Shown here: piece after piece, positions 43,320-57,097 of the stretch | How the letters are laid out: each line of letters opens with the position of its first letter | Numbering within the stretch: position 1 is the first letter of the stretch | From: Cyrtodaria siliqua | Taxonomy: Eukaryota; Mollusca; Bivalvia; Adapedonta; Hiatellidae | Length of the DNA stretch: 64,000 nucleotides | Direction of reading: 5' to 3' | Assembly (NCBI GenBank): GCA_037043455.1 | Contig: JAWPHD010000093.1 | Location: 1 to 64,000 of the forward strand | Made by a program: the position numbers and the translations under genes | Notes under the pieces: generated by a model | What the model was told of the DNA's origin: nothing | Databases searched by the model: none | The model's input: only the letters and a program-made list of their open reading frames with translations

Positions 43320-45260
43320 ATTTGCCTGTTTTAACATATATAACTACCGTCCATACACTCGTTTGTGAAAAGAACCACATGTCTACCATCTTGTGAAGGA
43401 TTTCCTAATAATCAAACGCAGCAATTAAAATATCTCTATTTATTTGTAGTAAAATGTTTCTTTTTTCCCATAATTTTTACTTTTTTTAACGCCCGTCCAG
43501 GTGGAGGACAGTTATAAAGGCATACTTGGTTACAGAGAAATCCTGCACTCAGTGATACCATCTCATGAAGGATTTCCCTATAACTTAGCCAGCGGTTCGA
43601 AAAACCTCTATATTTATTATTTTAATACAAGTTTGTGTATGATTTGTTTTGTTTGTTTTAAACTGTTTTGCTTCTATCAATGTTCTCAACAAATGACAAA
43701 TTATGTCCTCAACACTTTATTGATATCATAAGTCAATGACACATTTTTTTTATTTTCTGAGATATAGGCAAATCCTTCCCTAGATGGTAGGCATGTTTTA
43801 ATTTTCACTCTCTCGCAGCCGCTTGTGAAAAGAACCACATGACTACTACATGTATCTCGTGAAGGCTTTCCCAGTAGTCGATCTTAGCAGTTAAATAATT
43901 TCTAGTACCCGAATTTTAGAAAAAAATCCTTCACTCGATGTTGTTTTTCACTCACTTGTATTCGCTTGTGCTTGAAAATAACAAAACGCCTACCATCTCT
44001 TAATGGATTTCCCTATAATCAAGACTGGATTTAAACATATTTTTTTTATTAATACAAGTTTGTTACGATTTAAAAGTTATTATTACAAACATGTTTCTTC
44101 CTTTGTTGGTGTTCTCAGTAAATGAAACTGACACCCTCTGACACCCTCGATTGATGTCATAAATCAACATTACAGTTTATAACGTTTTTGGTCCGCACTG
44201 TAGGCAAATCCTTCACTCGAAGGTAGGATTGTTTTGTTTTTTCGCTTACTCGCATCGGCTTGTTTATGATAAGGAACACATGCCTAATCTGGTGAATGGT
44301 TTCTGTAATCGAAGCCAGCAGTTACTAGTAAATAATGTTTCGTTAACAGACAAATCCTTCGTTCGATAGTAAGAATGTTGTTGTTTTCCCTCACATCTGT
44401 CATTTGTGAAAATAACAAAAAATGTTTCCATAGAACCGAATCAGCAGTTAAAAAATATCTATATTTTATACAAATGTTGTGTTTAAAGCTGCTGTCTCAC
44501 AAACAAAACTGGCAAATTTCACACCGTTGCAAAATCTGCTTTCGATGACTCGAACAGTCCTGTACGTAAATTATGTAACTTAATACATTTATGTGGCTTA
44601 GCTAACTATGACTACAATATAAATGCCTTAATCATCACTCTTTTTTTATCGTTGCCAAAGAGTTATTTCACGCAATTTTAATTACGGTAATTTTAACTTA
44701 AGTCCCTGAATAAATCTAGAGTTTTAATCGGCAAATAATGTATGTATTTTTATTAGCTCAACACATGGATAGAGTTGTAGTTTATGAATGGTTTTGTAGC
44801 GAAATTTGACGGTTAAGTTTCTTTAAATTCGTTTACAGAAAATATTCACTCTTATATTGGAAATATTGTACAGATTTATCTGCTATTTTCAATGTTCTCA
44901 GCAAATAACATTGACATTCTCAACACTTTATTGATGTCATAAGTCAGCGTCATAGTTTGTGGTGATCGATCATGAAAAAACCCACTCACCTACCATCTCA
45001 TGAAGGATATCCCCATTATCAATCCTAGCAGATAAATAGTGTCGACGTCATTTACAAAGAAAGTTCCAACACTTATTTTTCATCACTTGCATCCACTTTC
45101 TCGTGAAAAGAACCACACACCTACAATCTCATGAAAGATTTCCTTTTGAAAAGAACGACACTCCTACTGTCTCACTAAGGATTTCCTCATTCAGTGATAG
45201 GCATATTGTTTATATTTTATTACCTGGCATCCACTCTTTCGTGAAAAAATATTCACAATA
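43320..45260. repeat. Degenerate tandem repeat of about 430 bp
   Basis: Two landmarks alternate: GTGAAAAGAACCACA followed by CATCT(C/T)GTGAAGGATTTCC-like text (43367, 43828, 44990-45130), and CTCAACACTTTATTGAT(A/G)TC followed by ATAAGTCA (43706, 44150 diverged, 44917). About four units plus partials. Open frames here are not conserved between units. Confidence 0.6.
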
Positions 45261-45359
45261 CCTGTGTGTTTTAACCACCCCGCAACCCAACAAAACAAGC
45301 AAAGAACAAAATCACAAAAACATCTAAACAGCTTCATGATACATGTATTATATTTCCAG

Positions 45360-45449
45360 GTATCAAATGAGGACGCTGCATACCTAAAGCATGATGTTTA
45401 CGCCAGAAAGGATCACAGGCTTTCATGGTTGCTCTACTCGCAAAGTTGA
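45360..45449 (+). CDS. Possible orphan last exon
   Basis: TATATTTCCAG precedes 45360, and the frame VSNEDAAYLKHDVYARKDHR continues to TGA at 45447-45449. An AAATAAATG sequence follows at about 45515. I do not recognise the peptide, and no partner exon was identified. It may be chance. Confidence 0.25.
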   Translation, partial: VSNEDAAYLKHDVYARKDHRLSWLLYSQS

Positions 45450-45499
45450 ATTTGCCGTGAGACGGAGTTTGGACAGATGGTGTGTTGTGATTTAATTAA

Positions 45500-46190
45500 A
45501 TGATGTCAAAAAGAAATAAATGTATTTGAGTGAAATATACCATTGGTTTTGTCGTCATTTTATTCGCATTTGTGGCTGGCAGTTCCGAAAAATCGGAACC
45601 CTTATGCATTTCATGTCGACGACAGTGCATGTACTTTACATAAAAAAGTAGTCCGGTCAAGGTAAAAAACACGGGCTTGCGAGGTCGTAAAAAAACGAAA
45701 GAAGTGCACAGTTAGTAATAATTATTTCAGTTTCACCGAGTCAGTTAATAATATTAATATATAATATTCCTCCACTGAGAAATCCCGATCTTTCATCGAT
45801 AAAAATGTTATAATATAAGTTATATCGCTTCAAGCCATGAAGAAACAAGCCAGTAATGGTTCAAAACAGGTGGGACTCCTTGCTTCGATTTCTGAACGAC
45901 AATAATTGACATGCTTCCGCGATGATTGTTCAAAATGTAGTAAATCTTTTGTTACATACTATGCAACCGAGTGTAAAGGAATCATTTTTCTAACTGCCAG
46001 CATACATGTCTATGCATGTCACGCCGAATTAAGTAGGTAACGAGTAAACTTGTAAGGCACTTACTTTTCGGATGTTGACGTGTCCGCCATCTTGGAAATA
46101 ATAGAATCGGTTTATAGTGTTAATTGGTCTAATATTTTGTTGCTTTTAAACATTTCTTCCCGAAATTTATGTATTTGGTTTTGTAACTTT
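45500..46190. other. No gene recognised
   Basis: AT-rich intergenic sequence without array or exon that I can support. Confidence 0.35.
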
Positions 46191-46201
46191 ATGTATGTAT
46201 C

Positions 46202-46226
46202 CTGAAGAAGGCGATAAAAGCCGAAA
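46202..46226 (+). ncRNA. Hammerhead-ribozyme-like core
   Basis: CTGAAGA followed by GGC-loop-GCC and then GAAA fits the conserved core order of hammerhead ribozymes (CUGANGA, stem II, GAAA). I could not find convincing stems I and III or the cleavage site. Such cores occur in retrozymes and Penelope-like retroelements. This may instead be a chance match. Confidence 0.25.
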
Positions 46227-46964
46227 GCGCTCGATTTAAATGTGTTGGTTTAAGCACTGTTAGGTTGATAATTTGTCTCAAAGGTATCTTTTTAAATACC
46301 TATTTTCCCGGAATCCTTCGTGATCCAGTGCTCCAGAAAGGGTCTTGTAAGATGTATACTATTCTTATCTTTATATACTCTATATAGTGTAACAATAATT
46401 GTCAATATATAACAAATAATCAAGCTTGTCTCACTCGAATATGTTTAGCTGTTATTAATTCTAAAGAAATAGTCATTGTTCCGTGGTGTATTTGTCTTTA
46501 TTCATATGAGTTTACAAGTTTACCATACTTGTATAACTAACTATAAAGTGGCAGTAACAGTTATGTATTTGGGTCTGAAATGTCTTACCTGAAAAGTCAT
46601 GGGTTCGAGTCAAACTATCTGTTCTTTGCATGTTCACTTTTGTTTGTTTGTTTTTTATATATTTATAAAAAAAACGATCACGTGTAATCAGGGTATACAA
46701 TTTCGTACAGTCTTCGATAGTTTTACTCAATCGTTTTTGTTTTATCGTTGACATTCATTTATGTCCGAGTCGAAAGCTACAACGACGACGCTAGAACTAT
46801 AGTCCAACACGTACGTAAGTTTTGTAAAAACGAGATGAAATACAATTATTTATTAAAGAATTAAAATTATAGAAATAAATAAACAAACGTGACTTAAAAT
46901 AAACAATTTAATTAATAATAACTCTGTAATTCAGTTAACAAACATATGTACAAAAAACAATTGC

Positions 46965-47050
46965 CCGTCTGGGTTTCGAACCCACGACCACCCATGTTAC
47001 ACGTTTAAAAAATCTAATCGCAAGACATAGACTGCAACAGCGCGTCAAAT
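46965..47050 (-). tRNA. tRNA-like relic, minus strand
   Basis: On the minus strand GTGGGTTCGAAACCCAG gives a box B and T arm with four good pairs. The upstream half does not fold into D and anticodon arms, so this is a decayed tRNA or SINE head. Confidence 0.35.
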
Positions 47051-47119
47051 GAAGAGTAAGGAAATATTCTACAGATTTAATCTTCTCAAAGAAGGCAAAT
47101 ATTTGGTCATGTGTGCAGT

Positions 47120-47392
47120 CATTACGTGGTCCCGCCTTAATTCCATTAAGCGATGGGAAAGCTTATATTAGCAGGATTTTATAACAAATATTTCGACAAT
47201 GAAACACGTTTAAAACATTTTTTGCTGAAAATATCCGATAACCTGTTTAAAATTATCTATTAAATGTTTTAATTTTACAATATGCTAACGTTTTGAGCCA
47301 ATATTAGGGTTTCATACCTCAGACAACTCCGTTTTCGCTTCTTGGAGAAGGGTTGGATGGGGAATGAAAGTTAATACTCGGACCACGTAATG
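47120..47392. mobile_element. 273-bp MITE with 13-bp perfect inverted ends
   Basis: CATTACGTGGTCC at 47120-47132 and GGACCACGTAATG at 47380-47392. Internal sequence is AT-rich and non-coding. The right end, inverted and with its inner part (GAGTATTAA), recurs at 61953, so it is a family. Target duplication is not clear. It lies about 570 bp upstream of unit 3. Confidence 0.75.
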
Positions 47393-47966
47393 TTTACCTG
47401 ATTCGCCTATTTTTTACATTTTAAATGAAATCATCCAAACTTTACGTCTCAATACTTTGAATCGTATTAGCTACCTTCAACATTTACTTGATTGTGCGTC
47501 TTATAAAGCTATCGTTATTTATCGTGAACGTTTTATGACTTGAAATAAATAAACTTTTTATGTAACTTTAGGTGCTGTTTTTCTTTGAAGTACAATTAAC
47601 GACGTCGCTTGAAAAGACGGAGAACCGAGAACTTGTAAAATTGTGTGGCTGATGTACCCTCTGAACATGTTCTTTTTCATATTATTTATCCTATTAGAAT
47701 ATGCAAACAAATATATTTGAACTAAATGATTAGAAGAAAGTCAATTATTTCCGCCTTTTTAAGTACCCATTGTTCTTCACTATTGTCTGTGGATAATAAG
47801 GAAACACCGACCTTTTTTGAGAGCAAATTGTTGTATGAAGTGACATTTAAATGATTCAGAAATACTTAGATGATTAAACGTTTCAAGCAAGAAATAAGAG
47901 TTTGAAATAAACAGAATACACAATTCACATTAAATACTGCTATATATGTGACTGGTATTTTGCGAG

Positions 47967-48030
47967 ATGGTGGAACTGGTTTTAGTATTTGTTCTGGTGA
48001 TCGTACACGGAATGTACGTATCAGCACAGA
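47967..48030 (+). CDS. Unit 3 signal-peptide exon, copy 1
   Basis: ATG at 47967; 64 bases ending CACAGA|GTGAGT, phase 1. Reads MVELVLVFVLVIVHGMY then VSAQ, a hydrophobic leader with a small-residue cleavage site near SA|Q. Joined to 52143 it continues K-T-C-G-N-L. It shares length and frame with copy 2 (48203) and with the dead exon at 16336. Confidence 0.82.
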
Positions 48031-51000
48031 GTGAGTACCGGCTAGTATTTTAGATTAATGTCGGTTAACGTTTTTGCTAAATATGATAGGATAAAAAGCG
48101 TCAAGGAATACATTCTAATACTGCAAAAGTCTACATATAAATATCTCATATAAATGGGAACTCATTTAAGATCCTCTATATATGTGACTTGTATTTTGCG
48201 AGATGGTGGAACTGGCTTTAGTATTTGTTCTGATGATCGTACATGGAATGTACGTATCCGCACAGAGTGAGTATCAGCTAGTATTTTATATTAATTTCGG
48301 TTAACGTTGTTCTGGATATGATAGGATAAAAGCGTCAAGGAATACATTTTAATAGTGCAAGAATATACATATAAATACCGCGTATACATGTTCATCTTTG
48401 ATGACAGCAAAATAAATCTTGCTTGAATTCAATAGATGCAATGAAATAAAACTTTAATTTACTGGGAATCACTTTTTTAAAACAAAACGTCCTTTGTATA
48501 AAAGTTGCAGTTTATATTGGAAATTTCCTAGGTAAGATATGCATTGTAGAAATTTCAATATTTATATATAATCTGACAAACTCAATTTCCAAACTGATGC
48601 AGTGTTGTATTTAAGTTAAACTTCACCTTCTGAAACCCTAAAAGTGGAGATTGGTGCATCAACCTTCGTCCCTTGGGCTTCTGACCGTACCCTAGATTGC
48701 TTTTCTCTTTGGTTGCAACTGCTGTGGTTGTTCAGTATAATTCTAGATACATCCTGAGGTGTTTCTAACTATGTTTGTGTATACATGTATATCTTAACGA
48801 TAACATATATGTATATCGTTTCCTAATTTCTCTGGATATGGATTATATTGTTAGAGATTTCCTTTTGATGGGATGCACTTGTATTTACACTGTCTAATCC
48901 ATTTCAGTTCTGAAGACATGGTAATAGCGAGGTTGTGTACATTTAAAATCGATTCAAGCTAACCATTGGGCCATATTGCCTACTGACCGTTTTAAGTTGA
49001 TAACCCTGTCTTCACCACTCTTTGTATTGCGTATTGTCCTTTTCATTGTATTTTAATTTGCTCTTTGTTTGTATTACAGTGCGAATCTACGGTGTCATTG
49101 TGTTTGGGTGCTGTGATTTTAATACGACGATGTTTCTCATTTTTATTTACACTTTTTATTAAAACTCACCAATAAATGCATAATTAACACATCGTGTATG
49201 TAAACAAAGATTGCTTTACAACATATTCAAAACTAACAATTATAAAAGTGAAACCAGCAACATACATGTTTAGAATATAATGAACACATTTATTAAGAAA
49301 TACAAATGAAAAGTATTCATTTACACGATATAAATAAATTAGAGCGAGTATTTCTTTGAAATCCAATTTTAAAGTCCTAATATTATTGTCGATTGTCCCT
49401 TTAATCCAAATTTAGTTGAAGTCTTTCCTGGTTGAGTTCTCCACAATAGACCAAATACTTCAATGTCGCTTCCAGAATAGATGAGTACAATAATTAGTAA
49501 AATAGATCCTCTTACGATTTATGTTTCAATTCGAAAGCATCCAAATTGAATATGAATTCAAAACGCCTATTTTATATTATCTTTATACTGAAAACTACCA
49601 ATCTCATAAAGCTTTGTTTATATACTGTCACAGAAATGTCTAGAAGTTTCTGTCCCAGAACATTTCAAAACAGAATACAACCGAAACATAAACATATTTT
49701 CAGAATTAGATTTGTGTTTGGTGATATTGTTATATTAAGGTTAGCGGAACACGCACGTGGGCTTGCCATACCATGGTATATGGTTTACTGTAATATTAAA
49801 CTTTGATATTTTTCCTTTCGGGAGAACAACAGTTCAGTTTAGGTATTCCATGTATTTAGATGAGGTCGCCGATAACGATTGAACGTTGATGCTCCATTTG
49901 TGGTTGATGTATCTCCATTTTAGATTGGGATGTTCTCCGAGCTACTTCTTATGGGGTATATGTTTTTCAACTTTTTCGTTTCTCTAGAGCTTGTAGTCGT
50001 GTTGAGGACATTAATGTTCGTAATATTTATATGACTAAAACGCTACCGTTACCATAACTTCGAACAATCTTTGCAAACTTTTATTATCGTAACCCTGATC
50101 TACTTTTAAAATATACTCAGTTGCAAAAGAAAGTGGACTGAGTTTTGTTTAAATTTAATTGTATAAAGTTTTTAGAATTAAATTGACAAATTCCAAAATG
50201 AATATGCCATGGTTATTACCAACGTTTTTATCATTCCATTGCCAGTATCATTGGCATTTGTTTTTCAATAGGTCTAATCATTATGGGACTGTCGCTTGAT
50301 AAAGGAGATACGGTGTAAAGTAAAATGTTCAAAATGTCCAGTAACTTTTGCAACTGAGTGTATAAAAGTAATTTAAGAACTCTTCTGCGACAAGGATTAT
50401 CAAAACCTGAGTTCTATGGTGATGTGATTTACAAACTTCGTAAGATCCTTGGTATTAATCACTTTCATACAATATTTATTAAACTTGTTAAAAAGTTTAT
50501 CAAAATAGGTTAAGACCCTATCATTTTGCAACGTACTGCATGTTTAGTGGTTGACTCATTTAAGGTTCGCTACTATGCCTTTCTCTTTGACTGTGCGATG
50601 ACCGGACAGATTGTGGACGCTATAATGACGTCTACCTAAATCCTTATAGGACGGTAGCGTTTGATGTTTGTCTTTAATCTTGTCTTGTTGTACCCTTAAC
50701 GGTTTGTTCTCTTGTTGTTGCTCGGGTTTTTGACAAGTCACTGACTACTTACTTTGTGGCCTTCTCGGCTTTTTTTTATATTATATATACAAGATCATTT
50801 ATGTGTTTTACTTATATTGCCTATTAACGCTTTCTTTTTTGTTAGAGATTATAACCTGGAGGGGATATAGTTCTTTCTCTGTCCCGTTTATTGGCATGGC
50901 AAGAGGGTAGGAGTGAGGTTTGGTGCACTCTAGAACCTGGTTTAAACCCGCATCGGCCTTTTTGCCACTGACCATTCCAAGGAGGTAGCCCTATTGTCAA

Positions 51001-54000
51001 CACTTGTGTGTTTGTGATGTCTTATCTTGTCTTTTATTCATCTTTATATATAGTTGTTCTTTGTTTCCTTGTGCGTTTGTGGTTGACTGTCGTCCTTGAA
51101 TGCTATGTTTCCTGTTCGATTTTTATATCTACTTTCAAGTGATAAATTAATACAATATCTATTTGGATAATGGTGTTTTTTGTCTTTTTTTTTACATATT
51201 TGGAATGTGGAAGCCAAACCAATGTCAGAAACAGTATTACATATCCAAATATAAGGCAACTTATTTACCTAATAAATTTTAATCGATTTTATTTTAATTT
51301 TAAGTCAAGGAAAGCCAATCATAACAGTAAGCGCGAGTATTGTCCTTTTGAAATCGATATATAACTACCTCGTACATGTATATCTTTAAGTAGGCTAAAC
51401 ATATCACTAGAGAGTTAAAATGAATTTCATGGATTACAGAAACAAAATGCACTAACACACAGGGGATACCACTAATAAAGAAGAAAATACATTGTGCCTT
51501 CAACATATCCAAAATAAGTCATTTCGAATGATTTATCCTAATTTTAATCCCTAGGTTTGGATTTTTTTGTATTAAATATAGGAGTGTGTGTTTAATCCAA
51601 TTGATTAAATACGCAGTTTACAAATACAACTACAAATATATTTATTTAGCAATTAAGCATGCAAAGCATGTTCATAGTCTACAAAATTACATGAAAACAT
51701 GAAGATAGTGAGAACATGAAAACTTAGCCATCTAAAAAATCTTAACATACAATTACATTCTCTAATAGAAATACCGAGAAGCACATTATTTCAAAATCAC
51801 TGTCATAAAAAATACGAATTTAATATCAGGAAATTTCTTTTATGTACTAGTCCTTAGTTCGAGAGCATAGAATATAAATTTCGCTAAATGTATAACTGTA
51901 CATTTTGACTTTGATGTCATAAGAGAATCAAACTTGTTCAAATTTGGCCATCGACAATACTGCAGTTTAAGGTATGTCTTAATTCTCTATACGTTACAAT
52001 CGACACTGTTTTGTTGCAGAAGTGCTTTGAATAAGCGACGATGCCTAAAGCCTATCGATATTATTTTGAATAACCGGGTTAGGGAGAGAGGCGAAGTAGT
52101 GTTGTTTTAGCAGAAGATTAGTAACTTATACATGTTTTGCAGAAACATGTGGTAATCTCAGCGCAGCGTACAGCTACTCAGGTTCAACAATAAACTGTGA
52201 TATTCGTTTAATACCCAGTACTGACATGTCACCGTACATCAGGAAGAACATGTACCAATGGAATCATTACGGACCACTTGGAAGTTTTATGATAATTAAT
52301 AAGGAGACAAACTCCAACAGAAACCCCCAAAAATATAGTGAGAATGAGTTCACGTTACACATTCACGGCTTAACACGAGAAGGCGAAGGGCAATACCTTG
52401 TCGAGTGCAGGAGGATTACACTTGGAAATTACTACCGAAGTCCCCGTGTAATAATAAAATTGCCAGAAATTAGCAAATCAGGTAATTCCTCGAATGAAAA
52501 ATAAACGCTAATGATTAAATACACATATTGCATAAACTATTAAGCTAGTACAACTTAAATTGCGATTGATCTTTGTTTTGTACTTAAATTGTACATGTAT
52601 TTTTTATGTAATCTATGCAGTGGTAGAGGCTACTCTGATCCTCCAACCGACTCATTATTCAGTTTATTATTATTAACACACAAAACATTAACAAATAGCT
52701 TTAATATGTGTATATACTTTTATAGGATTCTTGTTTACGATAATATATAGAATCACCCATAAATTAAATTCCCCAGTGTCGTCTGGACATAACACTCTCT
52801 CTTTAATACATCAGACTGAAAATACAAGTAATAGTAGAACAGTATGTGTTGTTAGACGTATAAATGACTTAAATATATAAAATATTTGCATCATGCACAA
52901 TCCGTTTGGCAATTTTGGAAATATGATTGTCAAAATTGGAGGACAATTGTTATTCCTATCAGTTATCCTGCGAATCAATAATGATAATTCCCACAAAAAA
53001 AATCAGATAATGTACTTCTGGTTGAATAATGTTCGTCAATTATGGGAATAGGGCATTTTTAAAATAGTCATGTTTTGTTCGATAGTTTATTATGTCTGCA
53101 TTGGTGTTAAGGCTGACTAAATCAATTTCGAAACTAAAGCGGTGAGGTAATTTTACTAACACCAAATATATTTATTAGAACTCCTACAGTCAAAACAACA
53201 AGGAAATGTGTGTTCATTGTTGTTGTTATTGTAGGCATCAACGTATTTACACTCCTTTAGGAAGGACGTAACATTGTTAAACTGTATGGCTGAATGGGTT
53301 GCGGCATTGCTGTACCCTGGTAAGCGGGACTTTAACGCGGGTTGCCAAAAACCGATAGACAGCATTGTTTTGTTTTACTTAGATTAAATAATTGTCTTGC
53401 AGAGACAACAACAGTTCAGATAAACGATGAAGCCAAAGGTTTGTCCGTGATTGTGGTTGCTCTGTGTATCGCTGTAGTAGTTGTGGTAGTGGCCATTGCC
53501 ATGTTAATTGTAAACAGAAGGCAACGGGCGTTCAGGAATGGTAAGACTGTTAATCTTTAATGTATTAATCCGAACTTTTCTTTTAAGATTTTATGTACAT
53601 TTATAATGTTTTAAATACATAATTCTATGAAAGTAGCCATCGTCATCACACGGAAACGCTTAAACTAATTATGGGATTATTCCTACATAAAATAGCTTAA
53701 TCTGACATGGTTATTCATAATGACATACTCTCTTGCAGGTGTATTAAGGTAGGTCGAAGGTTCTACGTTGTATTATTTTTAAATCAAAGTTCAACGACAA
53801 CTCAACCAAATGATGAACTTGATGAAGTGTGGCGGCTGTAAAACGTCTCCCCGTGCTACGAATCAGTAGTGTTATTAGCTCTACTGGCCAAGGGCCAGCA
53901 GAGCTTATGGGATCGTGTGTTGTCCGTCTTCCGTCGTCCGTCGTCCGTCCGTCCGTCCGTTAACTTTTCTTAAAACGACTTCTCCTCAGAAACCGCTTTG

Positions 54001-57000
54001 CTAATTTTGATCCAACTTCATATTGATGATCCTTAGATGAATGTTTTTTAGATTTGTTAAAATTAGGTCAGCGCTACATCTAAGATGGCTGCCATTACCA
54101 TATATAGTCGAAACCTTAAAAAATCTTCTTCTCCAGAACCGCTGTACAGATTTCAACAGTTTTTCTTTTAAAATGTTCGCCAAGGCCTAGACTATCAAGT
54201 TTGTTCAAATAAAGTCCCCGGGATCAAAAATGGCCGTGCCCCGGCACAGAGCTCTCATGTATTACATGTAGCATCAGCTTATGGTCCTCTACTAAGTTTG
54301 TTCAAATGGTGACCCTGGGGTCAAATTTGTCCCCGCCCCGGGGGTCACAGTTTTACATAGAATTATATAGGATTTTTTTTTTAAAAATCTTCTTCTCGGA
54401 AACTACAACAGCCAGAGGTTTGATATTTTGCATTTATTATAAGCTTATGGTCCTTTACCAAGTTTGTTCAAATGGTGACCTTCAGGTCGCATTTGGCCTC
54501 GCCCCAAGGGTCACATGTTTTACATAGACATGTATAGGGAAAAACTTAAAAAATCTTCTTCTCTGAAACTGCAAGAGCCAGAGGTTTAATATTTTGCATT
54601 TACTATAAGCTTGTGGTCCTCTACCAAGTTTGTTCAAATGGTGACCCAGGGGTCATATTTGGCTCCACCCCGGGGGTCACAGTTTTACATAGGCTTGTAT
54701 CGGGAAAAACTGAAAAAATCTTCTTCTCTGGAACCACATGGCACATGTATTACATTAATTGAAACTTCACAGGAAGCATCCTTGGGTCAGGGGAAAGCAA
54801 AGTTGTTCAAATTTTGGCATTGTGCCAAGGGATTTGGTTTCCATGGCAAACATGTTGAAAAACCTTAAAAAATCTTCTTCTCTGAAATCGCTGGTTTGAT
54901 TTTTGAAAATTCTTTCACAAAAATGTTCCTTTAGGGATTGCCTTTCATAGTTGTTCAAATTATTTGGATCGGTCAAAAAAACATGGCCGCCATAGGGGCG
55001 GGGCTTTTTCTCCTTATATGTATATTATATAAAAAGTTGAAAAATTCTTGTCTTCTGAAACTGCTGGTTGGATTTCAAAATAATTTCACACAAATGTTCC
55101 TTGGGTGACTCTCTACCAAGATTGTTCAAATTATTATGATTCGTCAAAAAACATGGCTGCCAAAGGGCGTGGTCACTTTTCCCTATATGTATTTCGAGAA
55201 AACTTTGAATTTTAAAAATGACATATTCTCTGAAACCGTTTGATGGACTTTAATGAAACTTAATCACAATGATATTTGTCCCTCTCAGATTGTGTTTTTT
55301 TTCGTGGCCGCCAGTCATCGAAGATGGCCGCCATGGCCAAAACTAGGTAAAATTTAAGGAAATTTGAAACGACATCTCCGAAACCACTTAATCCATTCAA
55401 CTGAAAAATCATATACATGTTCCTTGGGTTTTTAAAAAAAAATAAATAAAAAAAAAATATATATATATATTTATTTTTATTTTTTATATTATTATTTTTT
55501 TTTTTTTTAAATTTGTTTATTTTTTTTTTTTTTTTTTTTTTTTACCAGTCGGACCAGTAACAGAGGAGTTATGGCTCTTGATTTAGTTAAACATGTTATA
55601 TTTTGCCTCGTTAATATGGTAGGGCCTTCATTTTTCATCTGATCTTTACGAAACTTTTCCAGATTCTTTAGTTATGGCCCTTGATTTAGTTAAAAAGCTG
55701 TTTTTTGCTCAAAACTTTCAAAAAAACATAAATGGCTGTCACTCACTTCATTGATGTTATAAGAGCCGTGTTAGCCAGTAGAGCGTCCACAGGCCCTCTT
55801 GGGCCTCTTGTTTTTACTGGTCCTTTGGGACCAACGAGCCCAATATAGGTGGCTTTGAAGTAGAAAACCGCTTAATCCGGTGCTAGGGGGCGTGAAAAGT
55901 GTTGCTTCTTTCATTACTTCTCATGAACAGACTCAATAAGACCGAGTCTGCTGCTTTATTCTCTTAATTGTGTTTGTTGCTCTCAAAGGATCACTTTTAT
56001 CAGTATTTATTCTCAAGAATTACAATCAAAATGTACGCAATAAACTCGCGACTTTTTTACGGTTTTCATCTCGACAACGGGCTACCCACACTTGATATCT
56101 TAAACTATCACTATTTTACTCAGGAAAATGAAATAATTTTTATTAGTATAGTTTCCTTTTTTATTCACTCGTTTGCATACTGCTATAGCACACGACGGCA
56201 TTTTAACATATACCATGACGTAATCTTACATAGATAAGGCTATAAGACCGAATGCGTAAATCGATAGCCGCCGGTGACGTCACATGTCTAGGTGTGACAC
56301 TGACTCGCTTCCAAAAGGGCGAAACTATGAGCGTTAAGGTGTGCGCGATGATGTTCAAGACTACTGTGAGAAAACGGCACTACCAATTAGTTTAATATTT
56401 GAACAAATTGTATATTTTATAAAAATAATATTTTCGAAACTGCACATACAAACACGTCAAACATCACCTTTAAGACACATCTCATTAAGTTTTTCAAAAA
56501 CTGTTGTACAAGTCTAATCCTACGGGAAAACACTCGAAAGGAAGTTTTGCTACATTGTGAGGAATGATTATAGGAGAAGCTTTGAACTGTATAAAACAGA
56601 AATAAATATTACCCAATAAAATTTCTGTCTCTTCAGAAAATCAAAAAGAGGTTAACAACGACCATAGCTCCATTGGGTAGGTAAAGATACTTAAGTCATT
56701 CCGCTAATTATGATAGCAATTTAAGTTTACTACATGGTCATACTAGACTGTTTAATAATAAACATGCATAGAATCTTATATTCATATAATGTGTTTACAT
56801 CTGAAACATGGTTATTTGTAACTAGTAAATTGTTGCATTAACTGGTTGAAAATGCAGCAAATGTTATATTTGCATGATGTGACGCATATCAAACAAATAC
56901 TCGTTTTACATTCACACTTGTGTTACGATTTACATTGGAAACGGCAATCGTTGACAGTGAAAATTTACATAAAACGTATGTTGTCCCTTGACTACCAGTT

Positions 57001-57052
57001 GTAAAGTTAACTATACCGTATTTAGGAATATTAAGCTTCTTATTTCATACTG

Positions 57053-57097
<45 letters not shown>

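Larger units (their letters stand above)
53878..55812. mobile_element. 1.9-kb insertion with GTCCGTC run and tandem modules
   Basis: The left side begins GCTCTACTGGCCAAGGGCC; GCCAGTAGAGC near the right side (55774-55784) is its inverse over 11 bases, followed by GGCCCTCTTGGGCCTCTTG. The sequences outside (53835-53877 and 55813-55950) together match the uninterrupted S repeat at 18770-18945, which gives the empty site and shows insertion into an older repeat. Inside are a CGTCCGTCCGTC run at 53935-53960, about three modules of 150-165 bp (54297-54700), further CTTCTTCTCTGAAAC blocks and an A/T-rich stretch (55430-55545). There is no recognisable protein. It lies in the intron after the unit 3 TM exon. 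Confidence 0.7.
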
